64,000 nucleotides of DNA from Mangifera indica (GCF_011075055.1 NW_025401178.1:46642-110641), one strand, 5' to 3'; counted from the first letter of the stretch, positions 36,502-46,689 are shown. The notes: generated from the letters alone by a model not told the origin. Made by a program: numbers and translations.

Positions 36502-36930
36502 ATGAAATTCAGATCACTGTGCACAACCGTGCTGCCCCTCAGTCACGCCGTCCCCGTCGTGTGCATAAGTGATCATCAGGGGTGGCCACAGCGAGTGCTC
36601 TACTCCGACGAATTGATATTCAATTTCACCGTCATTGCTCCGATGCTAATCTTGCGGCTTCCGATGACATACATCGATGGAAATCTAGTACCGACAGTTA
36701 TATTTGACGATCAACAGTATACTTTCCAGGCATTCCTTTTTTGCATTGTGGGGGCCTGTTATGGCTCTGCTTACTCCATTTTTCTCCGGGAATCAAAGCC
36801 AAAGATTGCAGGCGTTGCTCATACTTTTGCTGTAGCTTCCATCGCCATAAGTGTAGCACTTTTCTTTTGGGCCTCTGCTTTCTCAGGATTCAGGTCCTGC
36901 CTTCGATTATTCCCTAGTTTTGCTGCATAA
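36502..36930 (+). CDS. small membrane protein of unknown family, copy 1
   Basis: 142 residues from MKFRSLCTTVLPLSHAVP. I do not recognise the family. Three hydrophobic stretches are visible: about 40-60 (LIFNFTVIAPMLILRL), 76-96 (FQAFLFCIVGACYGSAYSIF) and 108-130 (AHTFAVASIAISVALFFWAS). Between the last two is a basic loop RESKPKIAG. The ATG was chosen because the same MKF start, preceded by CAGG, is present in the tandem copy and the alignment starts there. From start to residue 131 (FRS) the two copies align without a gap and with mostly conservative changes, suggesting both were under selection. An out-of-frame ORF at 36231-36572 is not conserved in copy 2. Function unknown; a role in membranes is inferred only. 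Confidence 0.65.
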   Translation: MKFRSLCTTVLPLSHAVPVVCISDHQGWPQRVLYSDELIFNFTVIAPMLILRLPMTYIDGNLVPTVIFDDQQYTFQAFLFCIVGACYGSAYSIFLRESKPKIAGVAHTFAVASIAISVALFFWASAFSGFRSCLRLFPSFAA

Positions 36931-37012
36931 ATTGCCTTTTACAATAATTTTTTCTGCGTTGGTTGTATGCACAAATTAAGTATTCTGTATATCTCAAACA
37001 TAACAAGAAAAA

Positions 37013-37260
37013 GGCCAAAAAACTTATTCCCACGCAACGTTTAAATTATTGACAAAATCCCACCGATTAACTGTTACCGTTAGTTACTCCGTCAGATACA
37101 AGGGTAAAAGTGACTATTTAATGATAACATTAAAAATCGTATATTTAGCATCCAGAGATACGCTCATCTCTCCCGGAGTCTCCAAAAAGCCAAATCAGTA
37201 CACTCTCAAGTGTATCGAGCTTTTAAAAGAAAAATATCTGAAGTCAATGCGATCATCCTA
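37013..37260 (+). mobile_element. left part of a GGCCAAA-family MITE
   Basis: GGCCAAAAAACTTATTCCCA at 37013, then AGGGTAAAAGTGACTATTTA, parallel the left arm of the element at 46690. No right terminus was found downstream, so it is truncated or rearranged. It lies just downstream of the first membrane-protein gene. Confidence 0.5.
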
Positions 37261-37932
37261 ATATAGGATTGACTTTTAGATTTGAACTAAATTTATTTAA
37301 ATTTAAATTTTATTTAAATAAGTTTTAAATAAATTTAATTTAAATAAATTTGAATTTAAGTTTAATATTTTTTAAATTTAAATTTGAATTTTAAAATATT
37401 CAATTTATAAATTTAAAAAATGTGATATAAAATAATATTATTTTAATTTTTATATATTAAAATAATATTATTTTAATAAAAAATAAAAATAAAAATTTAA
37501 TTTAAATTTAAACTAATTTCTTTTTAAACAAACCAAACTTAAACTTAGGTTTTATTTCAAACCCATTCTTAGGAGCAATACCCTCAACAGTACAGTCAGA
37601 GGATAGTTTCAGCGAAAAAAAATCAATTTTATGAGAATGTTAATGCATATGGTTAAATTTCGATCGAGGATCGAGAAATTTTGATACGGAATCAACAGTT
37701 TGGATCGTTTTAGAGACTGTGAGAATTAGATCCTGACGCGTGGAGGGTGCAATCGTCATTTCACTCTAAACGGTTAAAAATCTTCAATTAAAAATTATTT
37801 TTTCGAATTGTAAATGAACTTGAAGGCGACACGTGGACAATTGGCTTTATGCTTTAGGCAGGAGAAGAGAATTCATTTCGTTTCTCTTTCGAAAATCCAG
37901 TGCAAGTTTGTCTGAGGGAGAGTTTTACGTGG
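37261..37932. other. AT-rich spacer
   Basis: 37280-37530 consists largely of AATTTAAATTTAAATAAG-type words. 37700-37930 is less AT-rich (GACGCGTGGAGGGTGCAATC, GGCGACACGTGGACAATTGG) but holds no ORF I can support. Confidence 0.4.
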
Positions 37933-37940
37933 GTGAAAAT

Positions 37941-38836
37941 TAGAGATGATAATTTGAATCCGATTTTAAGGATCTCGATCTTTTTCGACCCTAACGGAGA
38001 GGAGATTTTCTGATAAAAATAGGAAAAGGGGTAGGGATGGGGATGAAAAAAATCTCCATAGTCAGGGACGGGTCGGGGACGGGGATACATATTTCCCTGC
38101 CCCGCCCTGCCCCTTCCCTCTCCTCCTCGCCCCGGCCCGGCCCATCCCTTAAATCTAATATATTAATATAATAATTTCTAAACTATTAAGTTCTAGAAAT
38201 TTGTACATTATGATTTATTAAAACTATAACTTTAATTTTACTAATTTTTGAATTATCAGTTATCAGCTTTTACTAATTTCTGAACTATTAATCTAATATA
38301 TTAAAAAGCCGCAGAATCTCATTATCATAAAATGCAAATGCACCAAATTAATTTTATTTCAACTTCAAAACTTAGTTAGTCAATCCACCAGGTTTTACAC
38401 AAAAAAAATAAATTATAAACTTGATAAAATCAATTGAAGTGAATGAAAAGTGTTAAATTTAATGTTATTATAAAATTACCCTAAATCACATACATAAAGA
38501 GCTACTAATGAAAAGATTGATTATTGCATATTGTTAGATTTTATGAAAACTTTGTATTTGAACTAAAATAATAATGAATATTTTGTAGCTCTTGTAGCAA
38601 GTGATATTTTGGGAGAATATGATTTATTTTATTTATTGAAATACATAAAGGAATTAAAATTTATATTTACGGGTATTGAGAGGAGATTTTTTCCTGCGGG
38701 AACGGGGAGGAGATTTTTCCCCGTGGGGACGGGAAGGAGATTTTCCTTCGCGAGGAGGGGACGGGGATTATTTTTTATCCCCGTAATAGGGATGGGGAGG
38801 GGATCCCCTCCCCGCCCCTCCCCATTGCCATCCCTA
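37941..38836. mobile_element. hAT-type MITE, GGGGA-rich ends
   Basis: 896 bp with an exact 8-bp target-site duplication GTGAAAAT (37933-37940 and 38837-38844). Ends TAGAGATGATAATTTGA and the complement of TAGGGATGGCAATGGGGA form an imperfect inverted repeat. Inner parts of both ends are runs of GGGGACGGGGA and its complement (38050-38150, 38690-38830); the middle is AT-rich. No transposase. The ORFs at 38609-38989 are products of the G-rich ends. Confidence 0.88.
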
Positions 38837-38844
38837 GTGAAAAT

Positions 38845-39539
38845 CTTCAAAGAAAACACAACCACGGCAGCGACGACGACGACATCAACGAGTACGACTA
38901 GGAAAGACGTGCTAAGGATCAATGATTTTTTGAGTTCTCTTTTACGATATTTGAGGTATGCGACGACGGTGACTTATATTTCTTTCTGAGACCGAAAATT
39001 TTGTTGACAACGTCTTACTGTTATGGAACTGTTCTCCAGCGACATTTTAGATCAATTATTATGAATGAAAATTTGTTTCGAGTTTCAAACACTGCTTCGA
39101 GAATTTTGCATGCTCCTTCATGTTTTCAACATAAAATGCAGAATTCCGAGCAAACTAACATTCAAAAAAAATTCTAATTAAATTGATATAATTTATCAAA
39201 TTTCATTTTATAAATAAGGGGTAATTTGTAATTTCAATCAAAGAGTATAAACGTGTGATCTAAAATTTATCAACTTTTCAGGGCATCTGTAATTCATTTT
39301 TAATCTAACAGAATTGGAAGGAGGGTGAGATTTTAAATTGTTAAAAATTAGCGGATGAGATTTGGCCGAATTTAACCTTGCTCAGGAATAAAGGATAATT
39401 TTGTAATTTTAATTAAAAAGCGTATATAGGTTTCTCTAAATTATTTATTGAGAAGATATGAGTAAGGATGCAAAATAAAAGTAATAATTTAGAGTGTTCA
39501 TGACAAAAATAGTAATTTAGACAAATTTCAACTTGCCAA
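38845..39539. other. spacer between membrane-protein copies
   Basis: A short GACGACGACGACATCAACGA stretch near 38875 follows the hAT MITE; the rest is AT-rich. No gene seen. Confidence 0.4.
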
Positions 39540-40545
39540 TTAAGATATTGGACTTGTTTTTATAAACAAATCGAGTTTAAATTGATTTATACATTCAGAT
39601 TTGAGTTAGGTTTAAATTAAATCAAAAATTAAGTTGTTTTTAAGTTGAGTTAAAACATTGATTTTACAAAATGAGTTGAGCTAAAATTAAAGAAATTTTT
39701 GGTCGTTGATTTCAAATAAACTCTTGTAGGATTTGACTTTGATCGAATTCAACCCTATGTTAAACTATTTTGAAACCAAACTTCAGGGACAAAAACGTTA
39801 TTAAAAAAATTTTGCAAGATAAAACAGTTAAACCAAAACTTGGGGATGTACTTGTTATTATCCCCAAGTAAAGTTTTCGTTCTAATTACCCAACTTCCAG
39901 GATGTTTCTGTGTTCTTTCTCGGGAAAACGCCACTCTTCTGTAAAAAAGAAAAATTTGCAGAATTTAAAGCACCTTCATGCCGACCTTCCTCCCAAGTTC
40001 CATAGCAATTCAACCACACTCTACTGAACTTTCTCTGAAGCTTTAAAGCAATCTTCTCCACTTCACACTTCCTATATATCCCACATACAAACTACCCTAC
40101 CCTCATCACAATCCTCATAAACCCAATTGGATCCATCTGTTGCTCTCAGGATGAAATTCCAATCACCATGCTCAACCGTGCTGCCCATCAGCCACGCAGT
40201 CCCCGTCGTGTGCATACGTGATCATCAGGGGTGGCCACAGCGAGTGCTCTACTCCGACGAATTGATATTCAATGTCACCGTCATTGCTCGGATTCTAATG
40301 TTGCAGCTTCGGATGACATACATCGATGGAAGGCCAGTACCGAATTTTATTTTTGACGATCAACAAGTCACTTTCTACGCCTTCCTCTTATGCATTGCGG
40401 CGGCCTGTAATGGCTCTGTTTACTCCATTGTTTTCCGGAAATCAAAGCCAAAGATTGCAGGCGTTGCTCATACTTTTACTCTGGCTTGCATCGCCTTAAG
40501 TATAGCGATTTTCTTGTGGGCTGCTGCTTTCTCAGTATTCAGGTC
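39540..40545 (+). repeat. duplicated 1-kb segment, copy 2
   Basis: Counterpart of 35920-36930, with the same order of landmarks through promoter, TATA box and coding region. Similarity continues past the SINE-like insertion at 40629 (CGCCTTGCATTATTC, TTTTTTACAATAGTTTTTCT), so the insertion came after the duplication. Confidence 0.85.
40073..40079 (+). promoter_or_regulatory. TATA box of membrane-protein gene copy 2
   Basis: TATATAT in ACTTCCTATATATCCCACA, 72 bp before the ATG at 40151. Identical in context to copy 1. Confidence 0.6.
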
Positions 40546-40570
40546 CTTCTTTTTTTTTTATTTTAAGTAA
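40151..40570 (+). CDS. small membrane protein of unknown family, copy 2 (SINE-truncated C-terminus)
   Basis: 139 residues. Residues 1-131 are collinear with copy 1 and keep the same three hydrophobic segments (LIFNVTVIARILMLQL, FYAFLLCIAAACNGSVYSIV, AHTFTLACIALSIAIFLWAA). After FRS the frame runs into a T-rich tract, giving FFFFYFK and a stop at 40568-40570. Copy 1 continues with CLRLFPSFAA instead. The change is caused by the SINE-like insertion at 40546. Family not recognised. The intact first 131 codons argue that the gene was functional at least until recently. Confidence 0.6.
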   Translation: MKFQSPCSTVLPISHAVPVVCIRDHQGWPQRVLYSDELIFNVTVIARILMLQLRMTYIDGRPVPNFIFDDQQVTFYAFLLCIAAACNGSVYSIVFRKSKPKIAGVAHTFTLACIALSIAIFLWAAAFSVFRSFFFFYFK

Positions 40571-40628
40571 GTAATTAGGGGGTCTCGAACTCGGGACTTC
40601 TCTCAGTAAGTTCTACGGTATTCAAGTC
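40546..40628 (-). mobile_element. short SINE-like insertion
   Basis: 83 bp absent from the paralogous site in copy 1 (36900-36912). It is flanked by GTATTCAGGTC (40535-40545) and GTATTCAAGTC (40618-40628), an 11-bp duplication with one mismatch. Read on the minus strand it has a tRNA-type B box (GAGTTCGAGACC, from 40581-40593) and ends in an A-rich tail (40546-40564). Too short for a full SINE, so 5'-truncated or a relic. Confidence 0.7.
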
Positions 40629-40784
40629 TCGCCTTGCATTATTCGTTAGGACTGTTTTTTACAATAGTTTTTCTGTATTTGTTCTATGTATGAATTTACT
40701 ATGTATACATATATACCTCAAGCATAATAAGAATTGGGAGAGCAAAATTAGTATTAGGTTAACAAAACTGATAAAGTACTAGAA

Positions 40785-40870
40785 CGTTCAAAAAAATATT
40801 TGAGTTTGAGTCTCGATCATATTTATAAAACATTCATTTGATTTACTTAAAAAAATAATAAGAATATTAA
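40785..40870 (+). mobile_element. possible SINE relic
   Basis: GAGTTTGAGTCTCGATC resembles a decayed B box and is followed by ATATTTATAAAACATTC and an A-rich end (ACTTAAAAAAATAATAAG). The same order is seen at 46060-46195 on the other strand. Weak evidence. Confidence 0.35.
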
Positions 40871-40999
40871 AGTCTATTGTTGCATAATGTTCTTAATTTC
40901 AAAAGTAATTAGTCAATACAAAACTTTGTCCTCTCATATTCAGATCGGTAAATCTTTAATGGTGAAATATAACTAAATTCACCAAAACCAAGATTACAT

Positions 41000-41990
41000 A
41001 TCAAATAAGTGAAGAAAAATTATTAGCGGAAGCCTACCTTAACCCTAAAGGTGGCAAAATGGGCGGATCACACGGCTAAATACAGGTATATGTTCTAGAT
41101 TTTTGGATCTGTATTTAGGAGTAATGATTTTTGTAGGTGGGTATGCTTGCGGGTACCCATGGGTCAATTTTTTTTTTTTCTATTCATTTTTTTTTTCACT
41201 TTAATATCAAACTTATAATATATCTTATACAAATTTTACATATTTTCTTTCCTTTTGCCATGAAATGAACTCAAATTCACCCTAAAATTAAAAAAATTGT
41301 TGTGTTAAAAATACATTTAAAAAATATGAACATTAAACATTTTGTTATAAATATTCATTGTATGTTTAACGTTAAAATTCTTCAAATTTATAAGAAACAT
41401 TTTTATAATTTGAAGTAAATTTTTGTTTCTCCACATAATATTTACGTATTTGAAAAGAAAAATATTGAAAATTAAGAAAATAATATATGAAAATAATAAA
41501 AACAAAAGAAAAATAATAAAAAAATAATATTAACGGAGAACTCGTAGGTTGACTCGTACCCATCAGGTGGGGTACAAGTTTAGAAATCATCACCTATATA
41601 ATTTGATTTGTACTAGTTTACTCGCATCCATATCGATCCGACCCACACTTGGCCAGACTTGCCAAGTCTACTAAATCTGTAGCAAAGTGAAATCACGTGA
41701 TTGATCGTCTTTTATGTTTAGAATCTATTTGGTGTGAAAATCTCTTTGCATTACTCAGTAAGAAAGTCTCTTTTTTATGTTTTTCTAATAAAAATGCATA
41801 ATTTTTCATTGACAAATCTATTCCATTTTCCTCAAGTGTTTTTTTTTAGTAAATAATTAATTATAGAGTTTATAAGTATGGTAAAGACTCGAATCTAAAT
41901 CTTCTCTTTAGAAATTCTAATATTCTACAAATTCTGTTAAGCCTTGATTTATCATCAAACTTGTTAAACTCCATATTTTCAAATAGAGTT
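41000..41990. other. AT-rich spacer with a possible SINE relic
   Basis: 41160-41560 is almost pure A/T. At 41840-41945, read on the minus strand, TAGATTCGAGTCTTTACC followed by TTATAAACTCTA and an A-run resembles the SINE-like copies nearby. No gene. Confidence 0.4.
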
Positions 41991-42850
41991 TACAAATTTT
42001 TGAAGGCAAGTCCACTACTTTGATTTCCATTTATCCTACCTCTTCAAACTCAACTCATATGTTTGTAGTGATCCAATTAGCTTATCCAAGTCCATCTTCT
42101 CCATATCTCTACACTCTTCAATGGATGTGACTTAGAATACACAACACCTTCCTAACAAATTTAGCATTAGAATAAATTTTACCCGAGACATAATTCATTT
42201 GAAATACCACAAATTTGAGCATAATAGTCAACAATACTTTCACCCTTGAGCATAATTAGGTTTTCAAAGTTTGTGGTTAATCTTTTAAGCCGAGTCATTT
42301 TTTCACCGTTTTAGTTGCTTCATTTCTAATAAAAAGTTTATCGCAAGAATCGTTAGCAATGATTTCATATTTACCAATAACTTTCATTTGATTAATTGAA
42401 ACAACGTTAAAAATGACATAGATAATTCTAAATTTTGAGTTAGCAAATTCTAACTAAGTATTAGTCCATAGTTTAACAAGTTTGGGTTTGAAAATACCAT
42501 CATCAATAACTTTAGGGGGTGATCACCGTTTGCAACAAATACCCAAAATCTTTCATCAATAAATTTTAAAAAAAGAATGCATCCTTTCTTTCCAATATGA
42601 GTAATTAGTTCAATCTAATATGAGAGGTCTAGTTTTAGAGTCACATTCATGAAACATATCCATTCAAAGGAAGTAACAAGGTTCATTAAAGTTAAAAACA
42701 ATTTCAACAATAATATTTTAGAGATTCAGATGTCACTTTGATATCAATTGAAAATCTACTATATGAGTTTGATTAGACACTTTAGACTGTGTTAGGGTTA
42801 TTAGTCTCTCACTTCACTCTTAAACACACACAATCAACACTAATTAGGTA
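41990..42850 (-). mobile_element. decayed Ty1/copia retrotransposon, LTR edge and gag
   Basis: On the minus strand, an LTR-like stretch (about 42850-42760) is followed by TTGATATCAAAGTGA near 42735-42749, a degenerate version of the initiator-tRNA primer-binding site TGGTATCAGAGC. Downstream lie gag-like words: TNYSYWKERM (encoded near 42579-42620) and, near 42020-42125, the region matching the conserved gag motif around LIGSLQTYE. Many stops and shifts interrupt it and nothing of pol is present here. An old, inert fragment. Confidence 0.75.
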
Positions 42851-42893
42851 GAACATTTTTTTATATACATTCAATAAGATTACAAGATTTCTC

Positions 42894-42895
<2 letters not shown>

Positions 42896-42968
<73 letters not shown>
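42896..42968. repeat. (AT)n microsatellite
   Basis: About 35 uninterrupted AT dinucleotides. Likely to be length-variable. Confidence 0.95.
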
Positions 42969-42971
<3 letters not shown>

Positions 42972-43238
42972 ATTGTTTATATTCTAAAATTCAGTTATTT
43001 TATATATTAATTCGATGTTTGAAACCATTGTTCTTTTTTTTTTTTTTTTTGCTTCCATGATTCTAAAAAAAGATTAGATATAAATTATAATGGTAGTTTA
43101 TATTTGTTTGAATTGGTTATTTTTTATTTGGTGGGGGTGTTTTTTTATATATTTTTAAAATTATAGTGTTTTATAGTTTTTAAAAATTTTATGGACAGAC
43201 TTCAAATAGATTCTAAGCCCAACTCAATTTAATGAATT

Positions 43239-43930
43239 AGGCTTGAACTAAAATTTTGAGGCCCAAATAGACAAACTCAAAGTATGAGCTTGAAAATCTT
43301 TTTGGGCTCAAACTTAAACAGATCATATTTAATTCAATAGGTCTGATTGACATGCCTAATTGCTAGCATTTTGTTCTAGTGAAGGATCATATATTGTTAT
43401 TAAGTTTGAGTACTTTTACATCGTTGTAAATTGGACACTTATACAAAGTAGGCTTGAACTAAAATTTTGAGGCCCAAATAGACAAACTCGAAGTCTGAAC
43501 TTGAAAATTTTTTTTGGTTCAAACTTAAACAGATCATATTTAATTCAATAGGTTTGATTGACATATCAAATTGTTGGCGTTCTGTTCTAGTGGAGGATCA
43601 TACATTGTTATTAGGTTTGAGTACTTATGCATCGTCGTAAATTGGACATGTATACGAAATAGGCTTGAACTAAAATTTTACATCGTTGTAGATTCTAGCC
43701 CAACTCAATTTAATGAATTAGGCATGAACTAAAATTTTGAGGCCCAAATAGACAAACTCGAAGTTTGAACTTGAAAATTTTTTTGGGTTCGAACTTAAAC
43801 ATATCATATTTAATTCAATAGGTCTGATTGACATATCTAATTGTTGGCGTTCTGTTCTAGTGGAGGATCATACATTGTTATTAGGTTTGAGTACTTTTAC
43901 ATCGTTGTAAATTAGACACGTATACGAAAT
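43239..43930. repeat. tandem array of three 211-bp units with a 59-bp partial unit
   Basis: AGGCTTGAACTAAAATTTT starts at 43239, 43450 and 43661 and AGGCATGAACTAAAATTTT at 43720. Units are 43239-43449, 43450-43660 and 43720-43930, all 211 bp. The 59 bp at 43661-43719 are a chimera: the start of a unit fused to CATCGTTGTA and to a copy of the 43210-43238 leader (AGCCCAACTCAATTTAATGA). Units 2 and 3 are closest. No ORF spans a unit. Confidence 0.92.
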
Positions 43931-44283
43931 AGTATGTTCATTAAGAAAATCATAATTAATTAAGGCTATTTTGCATGTTTATATTGACAATCAAAGGTGC
44001 TTAACAATGAATATGTCTACCATTTGACCACATAGTGATCAAACAAGGATTTTTTGAAGAAACTAGGTATGAGTTGCGTTTGTTCATGATTGTAATTATA
44101 GCATTAATTACTGATAACAACATTAGTGAGCAAATGCAAGAATTAATGCTATATATCCAATGTTATGATCAGATTCAGTTGTGCTCAAGTTGCATTGTTG
44201 GACTCAATCAATCATTTATATCCATTTTATAGTGAATTAATCTTTATCCACTTCAATTATACTATAATAAATTAATACATCAG
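43931..44283. other. spacer
   Basis: A 65-codon ORF (44035-44232) has no recognised motif. The end (44262-44283) is a 22-bp sequence repeated exactly at 44654-44675. Confidence 0.35.
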
Positions 44284-44653
44284 TAGCAAACGATGATTTT
44301 CTCTTCTTCGTGAATTCACCTAGATAAAGACTAATTTTTTTTTTGACAAAAATGAATCCGAAAGAAGGGAAAGAGAGGAAAAGAAGATGTTGATTGTTGG
44401 AGAAAGAGAAGAGTCGTTGAAAAATTGAAGTTTTATAAAGAAAAATATAATTTTTTAAAATTTAATATTAAAAAATTATTAATTTTTAAAATTTAAATAA
44501 ATAAGATAATTTTTTATATTATTAATTAAATAATATTTTTATCGTTAAAATAAATTTTTTTATTAATTTTAATAATTTATAAATAAATATTTAAATTTTA
44601 TTGATAAGGGTTTGAAAACAAACTAAATTTTAGGTGAAAATAAGCCTTTTAAC
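44284..44653. mobile_element. partial GGCCAAA-family MITE (right arm)
   Basis: The right end, TTTTAGGTGAAAATAAGCC then TTTTAACC, and the preceding AATTTATAAATAAATATTTA match the right arm of 19265-19952. The left terminus is not recognisable. The segment lies between two direct copies of a 22-bp sequence (44262-44283, 44654-44675). Confidence 0.5.
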
Positions 44654-44675
44654 CTATAATAAATTAATACATCAG

Positions 44676-45003
44676 CAGCAGAAGAAAGAAACAAACTTGT
44701 CATTTTCACTTATTAATGGAACAAGTCTTATTTACGGCTCTCATCGTGTCCACAAAGCCAATCCTAATCAAACGAAGCACTAATGGTCCTTCTTCACTCT
44801 CGAGAAACCTAGTGGCTCTTGGAAGTGGCATTGCCTCGTATTTCTAACAAGCAAAGCTCCCTTTCTCATGAATCCTTTTCATTAAGATATTTTTTATCTT
44901 TAAAACAGTGAGGGTGGGGACTTGGAAATATTACTTCAATCATTTTGAGCTTGAAAATGGTAGTAAAAGATGTTGGAATTTTGCTAGCCCCTTGGTTTTC
45001 TTA
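44676..45003. other. spacer
   Basis: No gene or repeat recognised; moderately AT-rich. Confidence 0.35.
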
Positions 45004-45012
45004 TATCTATAA

Positions 45013-45977
45013 GGGAAAAAGGACTATCTCTTACCTAAATTTTAACACAATCTCAAAAGTATACCTATAATAGATAAAAAGTTTCAAACACCTATCCATC
45101 TCTAAATCGTTATTAAGTTTTTTTGTTAAATATAGGGGTAAAATCATTATTTTACTGTTTATATTGAAGTTATATAATTTTATAGTATTTTTCTGCTCCG
45201 ATTTTAAAAATTAACATTTTATTCTTATACCTTAATTTTGAAAAATGACTTTCTCTCCCCCTCCTCCCAAAATCCCTAATTTTTTTCACTCTCCCTCTGA
45301 CACTGACTATGATGTGGCTGGAGGGAGAGTGATGAGCATCGTCCAGAGGCAACCTTCCCTGGATAACGGACCATCATCCATTCTCTGGACAATGCTTGTT
45401 GTCCATTTTGGACAATGCTGGTCGTCCATTTTGGACGACACTTGTCATCCAGAATAGACGACTCTCTATTATCCAGAGATTTGGACGACGAAACATCATT
45501 TAGATCTGGACAACGAAACACATCTAGATTTGGACGATGATGGTCATCCAGATTTGGACGATGAAATGCGTCTGGATCTGGACGATACTCGTCATCCAAA
45601 TATGGACGATGGTTGTCCTCCTTGGAAGATGAGATGATCGTCATCCAAAGGTCAATCTTGGGACGAAATCTCCTTCGTCATTGGTAGGTCGTCACTGGAG
45701 AAAGTGGTTGGATTTTAGGGGGGAAAAGTGAATTTTTTTTAAACTTAATTCAGGAGAAAAATGTTAGTTTTTCAAATTAAAGAGAGAAAATGAGATAAAA
45801 TTTTAATTATTTTAATATTATTGATAAAATAACGAATTTGTCTCTTAACCCTAATAGAAAATATGTGAGTGTATCCTAAGAAACTAAACTTTGAGTAGAT
45901 ATTTAGGTTTTTCATCCGTCATAGGTATACTTTTAAGATTAGACAAAAACTTGGGGTGGGAAATTGTCCTTTTTTCC
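45013..45977. mobile_element. Mutator-like MITE with TGGACGA minisatellite core
   Basis: Ends GGGAAAAAGGACTATCTCTTA and GGGTGGGAAATTGTCC then TTTTTTCC form an inverted repeat. Flanks TATCTATAA (45004-45012) and TATTTATAA (45978-45986) match at eight of nine bases, a Mutator-like duplication. The arms are self-complementary over more than 250 bp (ACCTATAATAGATAAAAAGT against the complement near 45900). The middle, 45345-45650, is a run of imperfect units with GTCATCCAGATTTGGACGA, in both orientations. No transposase. Confidence 0.8.
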
Positions 45978-45986
45978 TATTTATAA

Positions 45987-46545
45987 TATTAAAACATATA
46001 TATTTGCATCAATATTTGTCACTTTCTCTTTGGTTAACTTTGCGCATGTGTGTGTGTGTTTGTCATGCTCTAAAATATAAGTTTCGAGCATTAAAACTTT
46101 TAGAGAGAATATCAAGATTCGAACTTCTATCACATTTATAAAATCTTCACTTATCTAGTATAATAGTTATGAATCAAGTTATTGTGCCTTAAGATATACC
46201 TATTTAACTAATTTGGACGAGTTCCTTGCTTTTTAGAAAAAAAAAAAATGTAAGTTTCATGTTGGTGGCGGCGGATAGCTGACGGTGGATCGCCTGTTTT
46301 GCCAAAATTTGGCCATGCATCTACATCATACTGGATGGTCACTAGCCAGCAAAATGAAAATGAATATTATCCCTAGCATTTTCAAGAGGTTAGTAAGGAG
46401 TTCTAGGCCTGCAAGAACATTATACATGGCCTTAATCTTAAAGAGAGTAATACTATCAAGTGGGGTAACTCTCTTTTTTGCAAAACATTTCATCTCTTAA
46501 TTTGCAGTGATTTCAGTACTCTCAAAAGAGTAATGTCATGTATGG
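45987..46545. other. spacer with a possible SINE relic
   Basis: At 46060-46195, minus strand, GAAGTTCGAATCTTGATA resembles a B box, preceded by TATAAATGTGATA. At 46055-46075 a short GT repeat. No gene seen. Confidence 0.35.
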
Positions 46546-46549
46546 AAAT

Positions 46550-46675
46550 AATGTGCATAACTTTGTATACAAACAATTATATATCATCGTGTGATTGAAT
46601 AAATTTAAATTAAAGATAAAATAATATTTAATCATATAGTGACATGTTATTGTTTGTATACAAAGTTATATAAAT
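46550..46675. repeat. AT-rich palindromic MITE, best-preserved copy
   Basis: Clear inverted ends ATAACTTTGTATACAAACAA and its complement (to 46672). The core ATCATCGTGTGATTGAATAA and TTTAATCATATAGTGACATG completes the palindrome. About 120 bp, no coding capacity. This copy defines the ends of the family seen elsewhere in the window. Confidence 0.75.
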
Positions 46676-46689
46676 AGTAAAAGAAGCTT

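Larger units (their letters stand above)
35920..36930 (+). repeat. duplicated 1-kb segment, copy 1 (membrane-protein gene and promoter)
   Basis: Aligns with 39540-40545. It covers a degenerate GAGTTTAAA-rich stretch, about 250 bp of promoter, the leader and the coding region. Shared landmarks: CAGGACAAAAACGTTATTAA, CAACTTCCAGGATGTTTC, ACACTTCCTATATATCCCAC. The repeat unit spacing is about 3.6 kb. Confidence 0.85.

Noticed and set aside
36231..36572. 113-codon ORF overlapping membrane-protein copy 1
   Set aside because: Different frame; the paralogous segment does not keep this frame open, whereas the MKF frame is kept.
38609..38989. ORFs on both strands with FFPAGTGRR repeats
   Set aside because: Made by the G-rich terminus of the hAT MITE.
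40581..40597. Possible tRNA gene from the B-box-like sequence
   Set aside because: No A box, acceptor stem or anticodon arm at proper spacing; better explained as a SINE tail fragment.
43239..43930. CRISPR-like array
   Set aside because: Units are 211 bp without spacers, in a plant nuclear genome; a plain tandem repeat.
45276..45644. 122-codon ORF (minus) with repeated DDxxRPNLD
   Set aside because: Product of the TGGACGA minisatellite in a MITE core, not a gene.
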